The notes below the pieces were generated by a model. That model saw only the letters and a list, made by a program, of their open reading frames with translations, did no database searches and was not told the DNA's origin. This document shows, one piece after another, positions 11,113 through 21,142 of a DNA stretch of 55,340 nucleotides; the first letter of the stretch is position 1, and every line of letters begins with the position of its first letter. The DNA lies in assembly GCA_025529335.1 (NCBI GenBank), contig JAMYHX010000295.1, forward strand, positions 1 through 55,340, written 5' to 3'. This stretch comes from Rhizopus sp. PT2906. Its lineage: Eukaryota; Mucoromycota; Mucoromycetes; Mucorales; Rhizopodaceae. The position numbers and the translations under genes are program-made.

Positions 11113-11490
11113 TTAGAATGGAGTTCGTTTATAGCAATTTATAATCTGACGTTTGGAATGAAGGCAAAAGCTATAAAGATCACTAAAACGAACGTCATTA
11201 CATGCATCACCAATTCTAGAAGACAATGTCTCTTCTTTCATCAAGCGATGGCGCTTCATTTTTCCTTTCACTAAAGCCCAAAGCTGTTCAACAGGGTTTA
11301 GTTCAGGCGAGTAAGGGGAGAGATACATTACTCCATAACCTCCAACTTCAATTTTTCGAATCATCGGCTTCGAATTATGGATACCAGCATTACTCATCAC
11401 CACAAAATTACCCTTCAAAGATTCATTTTGTGAACATTTTGTGAGTGGTCGGGTCCATTTCATGAACACTTTGTGAGTGGTCGGGTCCAT
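11113..11490 (-). pseudogene. Transposase C-terminal fragment, left arm
   Basis: This is the C-terminal part of a DDE endonuclease of the IS630/Tc1-mariner type. It shows VVMSNAGIHNSKPMIRKIE, where intact relatives have V-M-D-N-A-x-I-H, then YLSPYSPELNPVEQLWALVKGK containing the third catalytic residue (Glu in NPVEQ), then a helical end RIGDACNDVRFSDLYSF and CLHSKRQIINCY. The N-terminal helix-turn-helix domain and the first catalytic Asp are missing, and the second catalytic Asp is Ser. The reading frame upstream of about 11430 is translated 32-bp repeat DNA, not transposase. It cannot be an active enzyme. The fragment points outward to the left terminus, and its stop lies ~230 bp from the end. 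Confidence 0.8.
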
Positions 11491-11615
11491 TTCATGAACA
11501 CTTTGTGAGTGGTCGGGCCCATTTCATGAACACTTTGTATGGTCGGACCCATTTCATGAACACTTTGTGAGTGGTCGGCTCCTTTTCATGCGCACTTTGT
11601 TTGTGGTCAGGTCCT
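11431..11615. repeat. 32-bp tandem repeats, left arm (about six units)
   Basis: The unit resembles tttgtgagtggtcgggtcca followed by tttcatgaacac, repeated about six times with the outermost copies degenerate. It lies between the outward transposase fragment and the inward zinc-finger gene. It could serve as a divergent promoter, a protein-binding array or a recombination hotspot. Confidence 0.85.
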
Positions 11616-11680
11616 TTTTGTGAGTGTTTTTTGTGAGGTGGCGTTTTTTGTTTTGTTTTTGTTTTGTTGAACTTGTGACA

Positions 11681-13336
11681 ATGTCTGATGAATCTGAAGA
11701 GTTTTGTCCTAAATGCCCTGGAAAGAAGATTGCCAACAAAGGTTCCTTAAAACAGCACAATTATGAATATCACTGCAACAAATGTACAATTTCAGTCTCA
11801 GATGAAGGTTTGTTAGCATGTTCAGATTTCTGTAGGAAAAACTAAACTTTGTTTTATTTCTAGATCAAACAACAAAGATAACCATTACAAGAGAAAACAA
11901 TGAAAAACATTGTCCTGCATGTAAGGAATCCTTTTTCAAGCAGACAAAATTTAAAAACACATTTGAACAAATCCAAATGCAAAAAAACTTTGTTTGTGGA
12001 GACTGCTGAACAAAATCATATTACAAAACGGGATTATGGCTCAGCCGTTCTTAATGCATGTGGTGGAATACAGTTTGAAAAAAATCATCAACAACAGATC
12101 TTGAAAATTGCGAAAGCTGTAAATCTCAAACCTTTATCATTGATCAATGACAAAGGGGTAGAACAAAATGTCTTTGTGGCTGAAGAGCATATCCATGAAA
12201 TATGTAGCAATAAAATTGATAGCATCCAACCTGTTCCAAAAAAACAAAAAGTTGAAGAAAACCCATCAGTGTGGCTCAATATTCTATTGTCTGACATTCT
12301 ATCCAAAGAAGCATATCCAAAGCTCTTCAAGGAAGAAAATTTTATGAAGTTGAACGAAGAAATGGCAAAACTTTTGAACACAGACTGAAATACAAAACCC
12401 CATTTTCGATATGCTTGTTCAACCCTGATGGCAGGAATGATAATTGTACATGGAAAAAAAGTAATAATTATTAATTGTCTAGAAGTGTATGGTAGAACAA
12501 AATCCCTAGATGCTCACCGCGAAAATTTTACAATTAAAAAAGGTCGATTACCCTCATCATCTGTTCTATTAATAAATAATGGATGCAATAACGTATTCGT
12601 TACAACAATTGTGAATAACCATGGGGAGAAGTTGATCATTGGCACAAAAACCTTCAATGCGCTATCAACTTCAAGTTTTAGATTAGATGCTCAAAAAAAA
12701 ACCTGATGTGGGGCCTACCACTTTACAATTTTCAGCCCCCAACGCCTTAACATCAAATGAAATTAAAATTTTTATCAACAAAAGATCATGGGAACACGCC
12801 AATAAAATAAGTCTTGATCCAATGAATAAGGGTATTCACAGTTATGACAATTTATATCAACTCAGACAAGTACAGTCAAAATTTGACCACCTATCAACAT
12901 ATTGTAGATGTAGAGCAGCACCAGAGGTCACCGATGGTCACATTTACCAACCCTACACCATTTTTACTTTGGCAGATTGTGACAATTGTAACGAGGCTAC
13001 TGATGGTAGAATAGCCTCATTGTTATTTCGGACAATTGCATTGGGTATTTTTGAAGAAGATCGTGCTGCTGAAGAAATTACTGGCTCCCTAAAAAAAAAA
13101 CGTTTGTACAGAGTTTGTTTAGAAAATGCAACAATCCCAACTCCAGAACTGCAGAAATTTTAAAACTAATCATCAACTTATACTCAGAAAATGTAAAGAC
13201 AATTCAAATACTTGAAAATAAGCAGCTGAATACGCAATTAGAATCACTTGCTTTGCAAATTGCTCCCTATATCACACACGCAAACCAACATATGCCTGAT
13301 TCAATCTGCCAAGTGTTTTCCAATTCAAATTTGTAA
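11681..13336 (+). pseudogene. C2H2 zinc-finger gene carried by the element, frame-broken
   Basis: The ATG at 11681 opens MSDESEEFCPKCPGKK, then a finger C-x2-C-x13-H-x4-H. A short intron (gtttgttagc...ctag, about 11810-11862) leads to QTTKITITRENNEKHCPACKESFF. After the TCCTTTTTC run the family-like continuation SRQNLKTHLNKSKCKK lies in another frame, so the second finger is split by a frameshift. The frame then runs ~150 codons to a stop at 12388. Further blocks continue in shifted frames: LEVYGRTKSLDAHRENF, HSYDNLYQLRQVQSKFDHL, YTIFTLADCDNCNEATDGRI and LLFRTIALGIFEEDRAAEEI (12470-13160). I do not recognise the downstream domain. Introns could rescue some junctions, but several shifts remain, so it is called broken. 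Confidence 0.55.
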
Positions 13337-14138
13337 TTCAAAACAACTTATTTATAACGTTTTATTCATTGAATATGATATCCTTTAAGTTTTACCTTTT
13401 CATAAAATTCATGCAAAAAAAAAAATATCCTATCGTCTTGTTTTTTAATACCTTAATCTGTTGATATAAAATACAAAGCTCGCAAAGGATTCTCAAGAAC
13501 CTTTGCAAGTTAATTGGGTGAATTAGGACGGTGTCATCAAAGTGGGATACACAATGATATCAATAATTGACCACAGAGAAATTACTGGTAAGAGATTTGT
13601 CGTATCATATAATGTACATTGTCATATGAAAGCGTCTAAAATTGGAGTTATAATTTTCAAGTGATTTCGTTTTTAAAGAACATCAAACTATCTCGATAAG
13701 AAATAATCGTAACAACAACATTATAATGAAATAACCCTTATCCATTATACGTCAGCAACAGCTGGATGCATGAAAAGATTACCATAATTGACTGAAAACG
13801 AATAAAGACCAACAATACCAAGGAGCTGATACTTTTTGGTTGGGTATATAAAAAGATATAAAACTTTTGTTTATAAAAATATAAGTTTTTAATCTTTTTT
13901 TAGTTTTGGTAGTTGCACTTTATTATACATTATTATGATAGAAACTTTAGAAGAAAGAGAATTTCCATTGATGATCCTAAATCAATGGACGTCTGGCTTA
14001 CAAATCTCTTTTCGTGTCATAATTCAAATGTTAACATTTGCAGGAACCAAAAGAAAACGAGGTTTCTGAATTAAGGAAGTTCCTTTAAATCACTGCTCAA
14101 AACACAGTTCATTCACTTTAAAATTTTTTATCAGATTT
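13337..14138. other. Unique centre of the element, no supported gene
   Basis: AT-rich sequence after the last zinc-finger-gene block. A 44-codon plus-strand ORF from 13935 (starts MIETLEEREFPLMIL, ends GTKRKRGF) is the only hint of coding and is not recognisable. Confidence 0.4.
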
Positions 14139-14756
14139 TTATTCTGGCGTGTTACTTTTTTCACTGTTTAAACTTCTTAAGACTTTTTTTTGTTTTTTTG
14201 GAACAGGTTGGATGCTATCAATTTTATTGCTACATATTTCATGGATATGCTCTTCAGCCACAAAGACATTTTGTTCTACCCCTTTGTCATTGATCAATGA
14301 TAAAGGTTTGAGATTTACAGCTTTCGCAATTTTCAAGATCTGTTGTTGATGATTTTTTTCAAACTGTATTCCACCACATGCATTAAGAACGGCTGAGCCA
14401 TAATCCCGTTTTGTAATATGATTTTGTTCAGCAGTCTCCACAAACAAAGTTTTTTTGCATTTGGATTTGTTCAAATGTGTTTTTAAATTTTGTCTGCTTG
14501 AAAAAGGATTCCTTACATGCAGGACAATGTTTTTCATTGTTTTCTCTTGTAATGGTTATCTTTGTTGTTTGATCTAGAAATAAAACAAAGTTTAGTTTTT
14601 CCTACAGAAATCTGAACATGCTAACAAACCTTCATCTGAGACTGAAATTGTACATTTGTTGCAGTGATATTCATAATTGTGCTGTTTTAAGGAACCTTTG
14701 TTGGCAATCTTCTTTCCAGGGCATTTAGGACAAAACTCTTCAGATTCATCAGACAT
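14139..14756 (-). pseudogene. Truncated zinc-finger gene copy, right arm
   Basis: This is the inverted duplicate of the 5' half of the left-arm zinc-finger gene, starting MSDESEEF at 14756 and identical through PVPKKQK, including the same frame break after the second cysteine pair. At the arm boundary (about 14184) it fuses to unrelated sequence and ends with SLNSEKSNTPE. The downstream domain present at 12250-13160 is missing. Confidence 0.75.
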
Positions 14757-14820
14757 TGTCACAAGTTCAACAAAACAAAAACAAAACAAAAAACGCCACC
14801 TCACAAAAAACACTCACAAA

Positions 14821-15042
14821 AAGGACCTGACCACAAACAAAGTGCGCATGAAAAGGAGCCGACCACTCACAAAGTGTTCATGAAATGGGTCCGACCATAC
14901 AAAGTGTTCATGAAATGGGCCCGACCACTCACAAAGTGTTCATGAAATGGACCCGACCACTCACAAAGTGTTCATGAAATGGACCCGACCACTCACAAAG
15001 TGTTCATGAAATGGACCCGACCACTCACAAAATGTTCACAAA
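14821..15042. repeat. 32-bp tandem repeats, right arm (about seven units)
   Basis: The inverted counterpart of the left array, with one extra unit. Unit sequence and order of degenerate copies match the left array, so the difference is a later unit gain or loss. Confidence 0.85.
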
Positions 15043-15356
15043 ATGAATCTTTGAAGGGTAATTTTGTGGTGATGAGTAATGCTGGTATCCATAATTCGAA
15101 GCCGATGATTCGAAAAATTGAAGTTGGAGGTTATGGAGTAATGTATCTCTCCCCTTACTCGCCTGAACTAAACCCTGTTGAACAGCTTTGGGCTTTAGTG
15201 AAAGGAAAAATGAAGCGCCATCGCTTGATGAAAGAAGAGACATTGTCTTCTAGAATTGGTGATGCATGTAATGACGTTCGTTTTAGTGATCTTTATAGCT
15301 TTTGCCTTCATTCCAAACGTCAGATTATAAATTGCTATAAACGAACTCCATTCTAA
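14979..15356 (+). pseudogene. Transposase C-terminal fragment, right arm
   Basis: Inverted copy of the fragment at 11113-11490 with the same translated residues: VVMSNAGIH with Ser at the second catalytic position, and SPELNPVEQLW with the third catalytic Glu kept. It lacks the N-terminal DNA-binding half. It points outward toward the right terminus. Confidence 0.8.
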
Positions 15357-15640
15357 AGCTTTTCATTGAATAAACATCTACTAATTCTAACTATAAATCA
15401 ACTGAAATGTCACGAGAACCGAAACACTATATGATTCTATTAATTGAAACATGGTTAAGCGCTATGAATTAAACCTAGAAGCATCTTTTCCTCTTATTAT
15501 GTTTTATTCATGTTTGACCGGTAATCTGTTTTTGCATTAACCGACAATGTCCACCAGCCGGACTGTATCATGTGTAACATCTTTTTAAGGTACTTTATTG
15601 AAATGCATGCTCTATATACGCTATAGATGTAGCTTTCAGA

Positions 15641-15892
15641 TTACATTGTAGCAAAGAGGGGCTTAAAAAGTGTTTCAACTTGGTCTCCAAACTGGTGTAT
15701 TATCAAGTACAAGTTTCGTCCGAGAACGCACATACTCTGGGTGCTTTTGTATAAAGTAGTACCTGCTTGAGCGTGCTGTCTTGCAAAAGAGGAAACACCA
15801 ACGAGTGAAGGATGCCTTGTAGCGTCCTTTTCGTGAAGAAATTGTCGGTATAAGTAAAAAGCTAGGAAGTACTTCCTAGCTTTTACTAACAT
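15641..15892 (-). other. Unassigned ORF remnant next to the transposon
   Basis: An 83-codon minus-strand frame with plausible protein-like composition (RQFLHEKDATRHPSLVGVSS, GDQVETLFKPLF). I cannot name a family. It lies between the transposon and a Fanzor relic and downstream of the relic in the same orientation, so it is probably part of an older decayed element. Confidence 0.3.
15854..15890. repeat. Near-perfect palindrome
   Basis: The 24-mer centre aagctaggaagt/acttcctagctt is a perfect palindrome, and the flanks extend the arms to 17-18 bp with one base missing on the right. It could form a cruciform or hairpin; a bidirectional terminator or an element end are both possible. Confidence 0.7.
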
Positions 15893-15944
15893 GTCGTTCC
15901 GTTGCGCATTATTGTTACTAGTAGTAAATTTCTAAACCCCACTA

Positions 15945-16490
15945 GGAGAACAGTGCTTGATACGGCGATTTATATCGCGACGAAATTCATTGTAGTCTGC
16001 CACATCCACGAAGGACACTATGGAAGTCCAGAGAAGCAGCTGTGAACACCATCTTGTTACAAGAGTTGCAGATCTATAGGTAGTCAAGTAGGATGATCAA
16101 AATTATAGAATAACGCATTACCTTTGGCGTTCGAAATTCGTCAATTGTTACAACGATAACGTCGCCTTGCCATTCTCTTCGTTTTAGTGCTCTGTAAAGG
16201 ATGCCTGTTATTCCTGTTCTATGTCTTTTGAACTTCATGCTGTCCTTAAAGCACCTTCCTTGAGTATCTGTAGGTCTAAGCAAGTCCCTTCAAGTACTCA
16301 AGTGGCGGCTCAAGCAAGAGCTGTAACTGGACTGATCCTTACTTGCGCGATAAAAGCAGCAGGGTCATGGTCGACAGGGTCTGTCTCTAGACGTAGTACA
16401 GACATCGCTTCCTTCGTCTCGTTGAGTTTGATATCTACGGCGTGTGGCTACAACTTGTTTTCTGCATGTTTGGCAAGTACCATATGCTGA
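15945..16490 (-). pseudogene. Fanzor (TnpB-like nuclease) relic 2
   Basis: On the minus strand the block ILYRALKRREWQGDVIVVTID followed by EFRTPKV parallels LWRCLKREAAGDLMVVPID and KFKTSK of the relic near 3000. This is the strand and linker that precede the zinc ribbon in Fanzor/TnpB proteins. The ribbon and RuvC-III region are deleted. DNA at 15960-16035 aligns with the third relic (gatacggcga, gaaattcat, tatggaagt-cag), and its translation ends in a broken G-R tail. A further piece upstream (HAVDIKLNETKEAMSVLRLE) may belong to the same protein. It has many stops and is clearly dead. Confidence 0.55.
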
Positions 16491-17356
16491 GTCAACTAGT
16501 AAAGATGCAACGATAATATAAGCAGTTGATAGCAAGTGCAGTGACGGTGTTATTGCTCATGTATTAATGCAATGTTTTGCCTGAAGATTCTTATTGATGG
16601 TACAAAAAAATAATCCTTTTCTTTATTATTCCGGCTTTTGAGAGGTTTGAAGCGGGTTTATAAATTGCACTGTGATCCAAGGGAATTTCAACATGCTTTT
16701 GGTACAGCACTGGTGGTTTCTTTTATCTTTTCTTCGGGTGTAAGGACAATAATAAGCCTCTTACTTTAAAATATGCAAGATTCCTAACAAATTCTAAAAA
16801 AGAATGTCAAAACAGCCGTTATCATTTGCAATCAGATCAATGTACTTTGTTTCCTTAATTAGGACTAACCATTAGCGCTGTTTTATCATACCATTCGTTT
16901 AAAGTTGTACGTGGGAATAGTTCGGTATTAACGGTAAGACATCGAGATCTATTTGATCTGAAGAATTAGAAGAGTGATACATGCATGTGTACGATTCTAC
17001 AAAAAGATGTCTCCCTTTGTATCAAACTGAAGCAATTATTCTGCAGCTATACTTATTGATTTATAGAACAATCATATTCGATATAAATCAAAAATACAAG
17101 CATACAATTTAGGAAAAGACTCATTTATGCTTCTGCCGTGAAACCTTCTCAATTAAAGTGTTACAAACAAATTTCCAAATAGGTTCTATAAGGCAATTGT
17201 GTACTGTGGTTCTGATTAAATGATGTATCACCATGGTAACAGTATTGGAGAAAGCGCATGGAATGCTAGAGCCAACATGTTACATATATATAAAGTGCAC
17301 AATCTATTGAAATAATTCAAATAATTACTTCTTCTTTTTATTTTTTTTCTTAAACC
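16491..17356. other. Intergenic gap and transporter promoter
   Basis: No gene is visible. A TATA-like element (catatatataaag) at about 17284-17296 lies 60 bases before the next start codon, followed by a pyrimidine-rich leader. Confidence 0.45.
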
Positions 17357-18022
17357 ATGTCTAATATTGATATTGAAAAGGCTGATTTAAAGCATCAAGA
17401 GTCTTCACCAAAGCCATCCCGTTATGCCCCACCACCAACGACTGAGTTGGCCGAGTATCAAAAAACGATGATTGGACCTGCTATTGGTTTTGCAGCATTT
17501 GGTCTTTGCTCTTTTGTACTTGGCATCTTCAACACAGGTATCTTGACCAACGTTCCTCAAGTTGCTGTTGGTATCGCATTTGGTTATGGTGCTATCGGTC
17601 AATTCATAGCCGCTGTTATCGAGATTATACACAAGAATATCTTTGCTGCCGTCGCCTTCACAACCTATGCAAGCTTCTTCCTTACATTAGGTATCATGTT
17701 TGTCCCTGGAAGCGGGTTCTTAGCTGCTGCTGCCGCTGCTGGTCAGCTGGAGCAATGTTTGGGTCTTATCGAGCTTACTTATGCCATCGCCGCTCTTATT
17801 TTCTTCATCGGTACCTTCCGTCAACCTATCTTGGTTCGAATGATCTTGGGTTTTGCCTTGCTTTCGTTGGTATTCAGTGCAGCCGGCTCACTCAGTGGTA
17901 ATATTGCCTTAACCAAGGCCAGTGGTTGGTTCTCGTTCTGCTTGAGTCTTACAGCCTTTTATGTGCTCATGGCTATGCTTTATAATGAAACAAACACTTT
18001 TATCAAGGTGCCTTTCTTTTAA
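17357..18022 (+). CDS. Acetate transporter family (GPR1/FUN34/YaaH) membrane protein
   Basis: This intronless gene encodes 221 residues, a typical length. Six hydrophobic segments follow a short hydrophilic N-terminus. The signature regions are present but changed: the family's N-P-A-P-L-G-L motif of the first helix reads IGPAIGFAAFGL here, while GYGAIGQFIAAVIE, AFTTYASFFLTLG and ALIFFIGTFRQPI match the usual second, third and fifth segments. Family members are plasma-membrane acetate/proton carriers or sense ammonium and acetate. Loss of the canonical NPAPLGL motif suggests altered substrate use, which is an inference. The start is the first ATG after a pyrimidine tract. Confidence 0.88.
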   Translation: MSNIDIEKADLKHQESSPKPSRYAPPPTTELAEYQKTMIGPAIGFAAFGLCSFVLGIFNTGILTNVPQVAVGIAFGYGAIGQFIAAVIEIIHKNIFAAVAFTTYASFFLTLGIMFVPGSGFLAAAAAAGQLEQCLGLIELTYAIAALIFFIGTFRQPILVRMILGFALLSLVFSAAGSLSGNIALTKASGWFSFCLSLTAFYVLMAMLYNETNTFIKVPFF

Positions 18023-18181
18023 AAGGTATACATCTTCATTCTGTAAACTTGGGCCGGGGGCTTGCATTCGCACACACATATATATACATGTATTATTTGT
18101 AATTCATTAAGCATAATAATAAAAAAGTAAACCTGATTTGACTAATATCCGAGAAAAACTAAATACACTTGAAAAAAAAAA

Positions 18182-20939
18182 TTATTTATTAGTAGGGGGA
18201 CGAGCCTTTTGTTGATAGTAAGTTGTTGCATAATTCAGTAAACCATTCAATAGTCCATCATCATCTCGTGGTTCTTTGACAAAAACAGCAGGCTGACCAA
18301 GAGGAGCATCAATAGCTTTATAGGTACCATCACCAGGATAGTATTTGCCAGTCCAAATGTGGCGCCAGAGCACATCTTGAGCGTCCTTGGGGAAGTAGAC
18401 TTTCACATAGGATGCAGATGGGCTTAGAACAGGAGCTACCAGTAGAGAGCTTCCCAGTAGGAATTCCTGATAGGTGAGTTCTCGTGCGATTTTATCATTG
18501 GGATAGTAGAGTACAGGATGGCGCATCAATGGCCATCCTTTCTCATACGCTTCCTTTAGTACTTGCTTTCTGTAATCCTTAATTGTTGTGAACAGCTTGA
18601 TAGTATGGGCCAGATGAGCATACGTATCTGCAAGCATTGGTATTAGCATCTATATTACTTATTCTATTGTGACTTACCATCATTATCATAAAACTGGGAA
18701 TTCATAGAAGGTATGATTCCTTCAGTTGTCCTAAACACTGCAGTAAATGCAGCAAGCTCCATCCATCTGAGCAGCAATTCCTTTGATCTCAACATTTTGA
18801 ATCCTGGAATGTTATTGACAACTGTGTTGTATCCACCAACATCGCAGTGTGTCACAGAAAATCCAGAGAAGCCACCAGAGAGCATGCCAATGACCTATAG
18901 ATGATAAGTATATCTACCTTTAGCTGCTCTTTTTCCTCCAAGTGTATATTCAACTTACAGCGCTTTTGATTCCTTGATGCTGATCCCAGGTGACATTTTG
19001 ACGTCCAGCCCAAAACAGGTTCATGTATTGTGGTGAGTGCAGATATCCAGATCTAAAGAAGCATAAACTATCCTCTTCCTTTCCAAGTTCTTTTATCAAT
19101 TCTTGATGTAATGCAGCCCAGTCCTCAGGATAGTGGTTGTGATAGCTGGATGAAGGTTCATTTGAATGTAGAATAATCGTACTAGGGTCGTATGGTAACT
19201 GCTCTCCAAAATCAACCATCATGCCTATAAAAATAAAGAAACGGTCAATAAACCTGTACGGCTCAATTGACATCAATGCTTTACCAGAGATACCGCTACT
19301 CCATACTTGCTCCTTCAAGACATTCTTGAACCAGTCGCGTGCATCAGGATTTGTCAGATCCAAAAGACCAGCTTCCAGGCTTAATCCAAACTTTAAAGAC
19401 AAAGCCTTGGCATCAGAAGAACTGGTTTGTGTGCTTTTGACGAGATATTCTTTATCCTGAGCTTCAGCATATAAATTCTTTTTAAATTTGCCTTTTCCAC
19501 TAATGTTTGACAGACAAGGGTTGACATATGACAACACACGTATATTGTCGCTCTCTAATTCATAGACGAAGCTGTCCCAGCCTGGGTACTGCTCATCATC
19601 GCTTTCCCAATTCCACCATTGACGAGAGAACTGTATGCCGCGGCCGGCATGCAGTGTACGTTGTCCTGTCCAATCCTCTATACAGACTGCTGCCAGTGGA
19701 ATCTCTTTCTCTTTCAATCTCTTGATCACATCTTTTACTTTTTCCTTGCCTCCTTGAATGCCAGCGATGAAGCCCTCGGAGGTCCAGTCGGGCAAGTGAA
19801 GCATCCTTCCGGTGTACAAAGTGTAATCGGTTAAAAGGTCGAGCATCGTTTTACCATCCAATATACGTCCTATAAAACACATGAAGCGTCTTTGTGAATC
19901 ATTGTATTCCCCCTCTATTTTAACAAAACTTACCTTTGACATGATCTGATTCTATACGAATAGATACGCGGTCTAACTCAGTAAGGTCAAAGCTCATATA
20001 TTCTGAGTTTTCCATAAATAAACATCGGACATCACTTGTGATATATTGTGGTATAGAGGCATAGGTAGCAAAATTATCCGTATTGCCTCCAAACATGTTG
20101 AATGCGGTTTCCTTGATGGTTGCAGCCTATTGTCATCATTGTCAAGAGGAATGCTTTTTATTATTCCTAAAAAAAAAACAAACTTACCGGTGCTGAGCCA
20201 GTCCCATCACCTTGTTCTCTACAATAGAAACGGAAAAATAATGCCGAGTGAATAGAGAGTTACTGTTGGAGCTTGTTTTGTTTAATTACCTGACCAGTAT
20301 TGGCACTTTCTGTCCCTTCAATGACACATAGGAAAACTGTTCGCCAAAGCCATAAAAGTGTTCCTCCGGTCTTGACTCGTAAGTGAGAATAAGACGACGG
20401 AAATCCTTCATGGAAGGGTCTCTGTGCGTGACTTGGACATCAAACTGTAACTGCCGATGACTGATTTCCTTAAATGTAAAGACATAATCCATGTGGGTTG
20501 GTAGCACTAACTTGGCTCCAAGCCCGCCATGAATTTTTATAGTGTCTTTGTCTGTCTTTTCGACCTTTGTGATGGTCTGTATGCGAGTTGAACGTTCATT
20601 ACGCTCTGTAACCTTGAACACGCCATTTCCTTCAGTGATGATATCGTCTGTACCAATTGTGGACGACAGAAAGGGTTCGTTGTGTATTGCTAATAAGTGT
20701 TATTATTTTTGGAACAAAAACGTGGAATCCTATTTGCTACACAAACAACATTTACATTTCCAGATAACACGTCCGTTTCCATTCTTCACGACTAATGCTA
20801 TTGCTTCAGGATCCACTTGTATCTTGAAATGACCGATCGAAAACTCTTGATGAGCCACAGCATTGCCAATCGATAAACGAGGTTTAACGTATTCCTCAGG
20901 CGAAGTTAAGCCTAATGTTTTTGCTACAGATGCCCACAT
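18182..20939 (-). CDS. GH31 sulfoquinovosidase-like glycosidase
   Basis: About nine exons encode a family 31 glycoside hydrolase closest in motif order to bacterial YihQ-type sulfoquinovosidases. Seen in order: EEHFYGFGEQFSYVSLKGQKV, EGFIAGIQGG, CIEDWTGQR, GIQFSRQWWNWE, MMVDFGEQLPYD (nucleophile Asp), NLFWAGRQNVTWDQHQG, THCDVGGYN, SKELLLRWMELAAFTAVFRT, then the C-terminal beta domain (LLVAPVLSP, WTGKYY). Compared with YihQ, the Gln of IQGG, the Arg and Trp of the SRQWWNW region and the Tyr of GGY, which bind the sulfonate sugar, are kept. The Gln before DW is Glu. Most strikingly the general acid/base Asp (WAGD in YihQ) is Arg (codon CGT, 19001-19003). I see no clear signal peptide. Bacterial enzymes release sulfoquinovose from plant sulfolipid; the fungal role is unproven and catalysis is doubtful. 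Confidence 0.82.
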
Positions 20940-21142
20940 TTATGCAAAATAAAGAGAAAAAAAAAAAAGAAAGAGAGAAAGCGCGGGAATTGTTTCATTC
21001 ATAATTTATACTCGATACAACTCGGGGCAAAAAGGTAAAATGACCCCGCAAATACGACACAAACGAGAGTAAGACATGTACACATGTGAATCGTTCTTCT
21101 ATGATGTTTTATTAGTTCCTTAACAAAAATGACGTGTCTAGT

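Larger units (their letters stand above)
10881..12250. repeat. Left inverted arm of the palindromic element
   Basis: The arm matches 14184-15565 in inverted orientation. The match ends abruptly in an A-rich stretch after the codons for PVPKKQK (aaaacaaaaa, 12241-12250). It keeps about 23 bp near the terminus that the right arm has lost, and it has one fewer 32-bp repeat unit than the right arm. Confidence 0.85.
14184..15565. repeat. Right inverted arm of the palindromic element
   Basis: This is the inverted copy of 10881-12250. Differences seen: one extra 32-bp tandem unit, a deletion of about 23 bp between the two outer iterons near the terminus, a mutated iteron (ccggtaatct) and a slightly longer A/T run at the inner junction. 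Confidence 0.85.
10879..15567. mobile_element. Palindromic Tc1/mariner-type element with TA target duplication
   Basis: The element runs from 10881 to 15565 (4685 bp) and is flanked by TA on both sides, as expected for the IS630-Tc1-mariner superfamily. Both ends carry the inverted 16-mer CAGTCCGGCTGGTGGA (right end as its complement, 15550-15565). The inverted repeat is not confined to the ends: left arm 10881-12250 and right arm 14184-15565 are near-identical over ~1.37 kb, enclosing a unique 1.9-kb centre. Each arm holds, from the outside in, subterminal iterons, a transposase C-terminal fragment pointing outward, a block of 32-bp tandem repeats, and the 5' half of a zinc-finger gene pointing inward. 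Only the left-arm copy of that gene continues into the centre. No intact transposase exists, so any mobility would need transposase supplied from elsewhere. Confidence 0.8.

Noticed and set aside
11431..11615. CRISPR-like array of 32-bp repeats
   Set aside because: The units are head-to-tail without spacers and occur in both arms of a transposon in a eukaryote; they are simple tandem repeats.
16221..16490. Plus-strand 89-codon ORF
   Set aside because: Antisense to the second Fanzor relic and without recognisable motifs.
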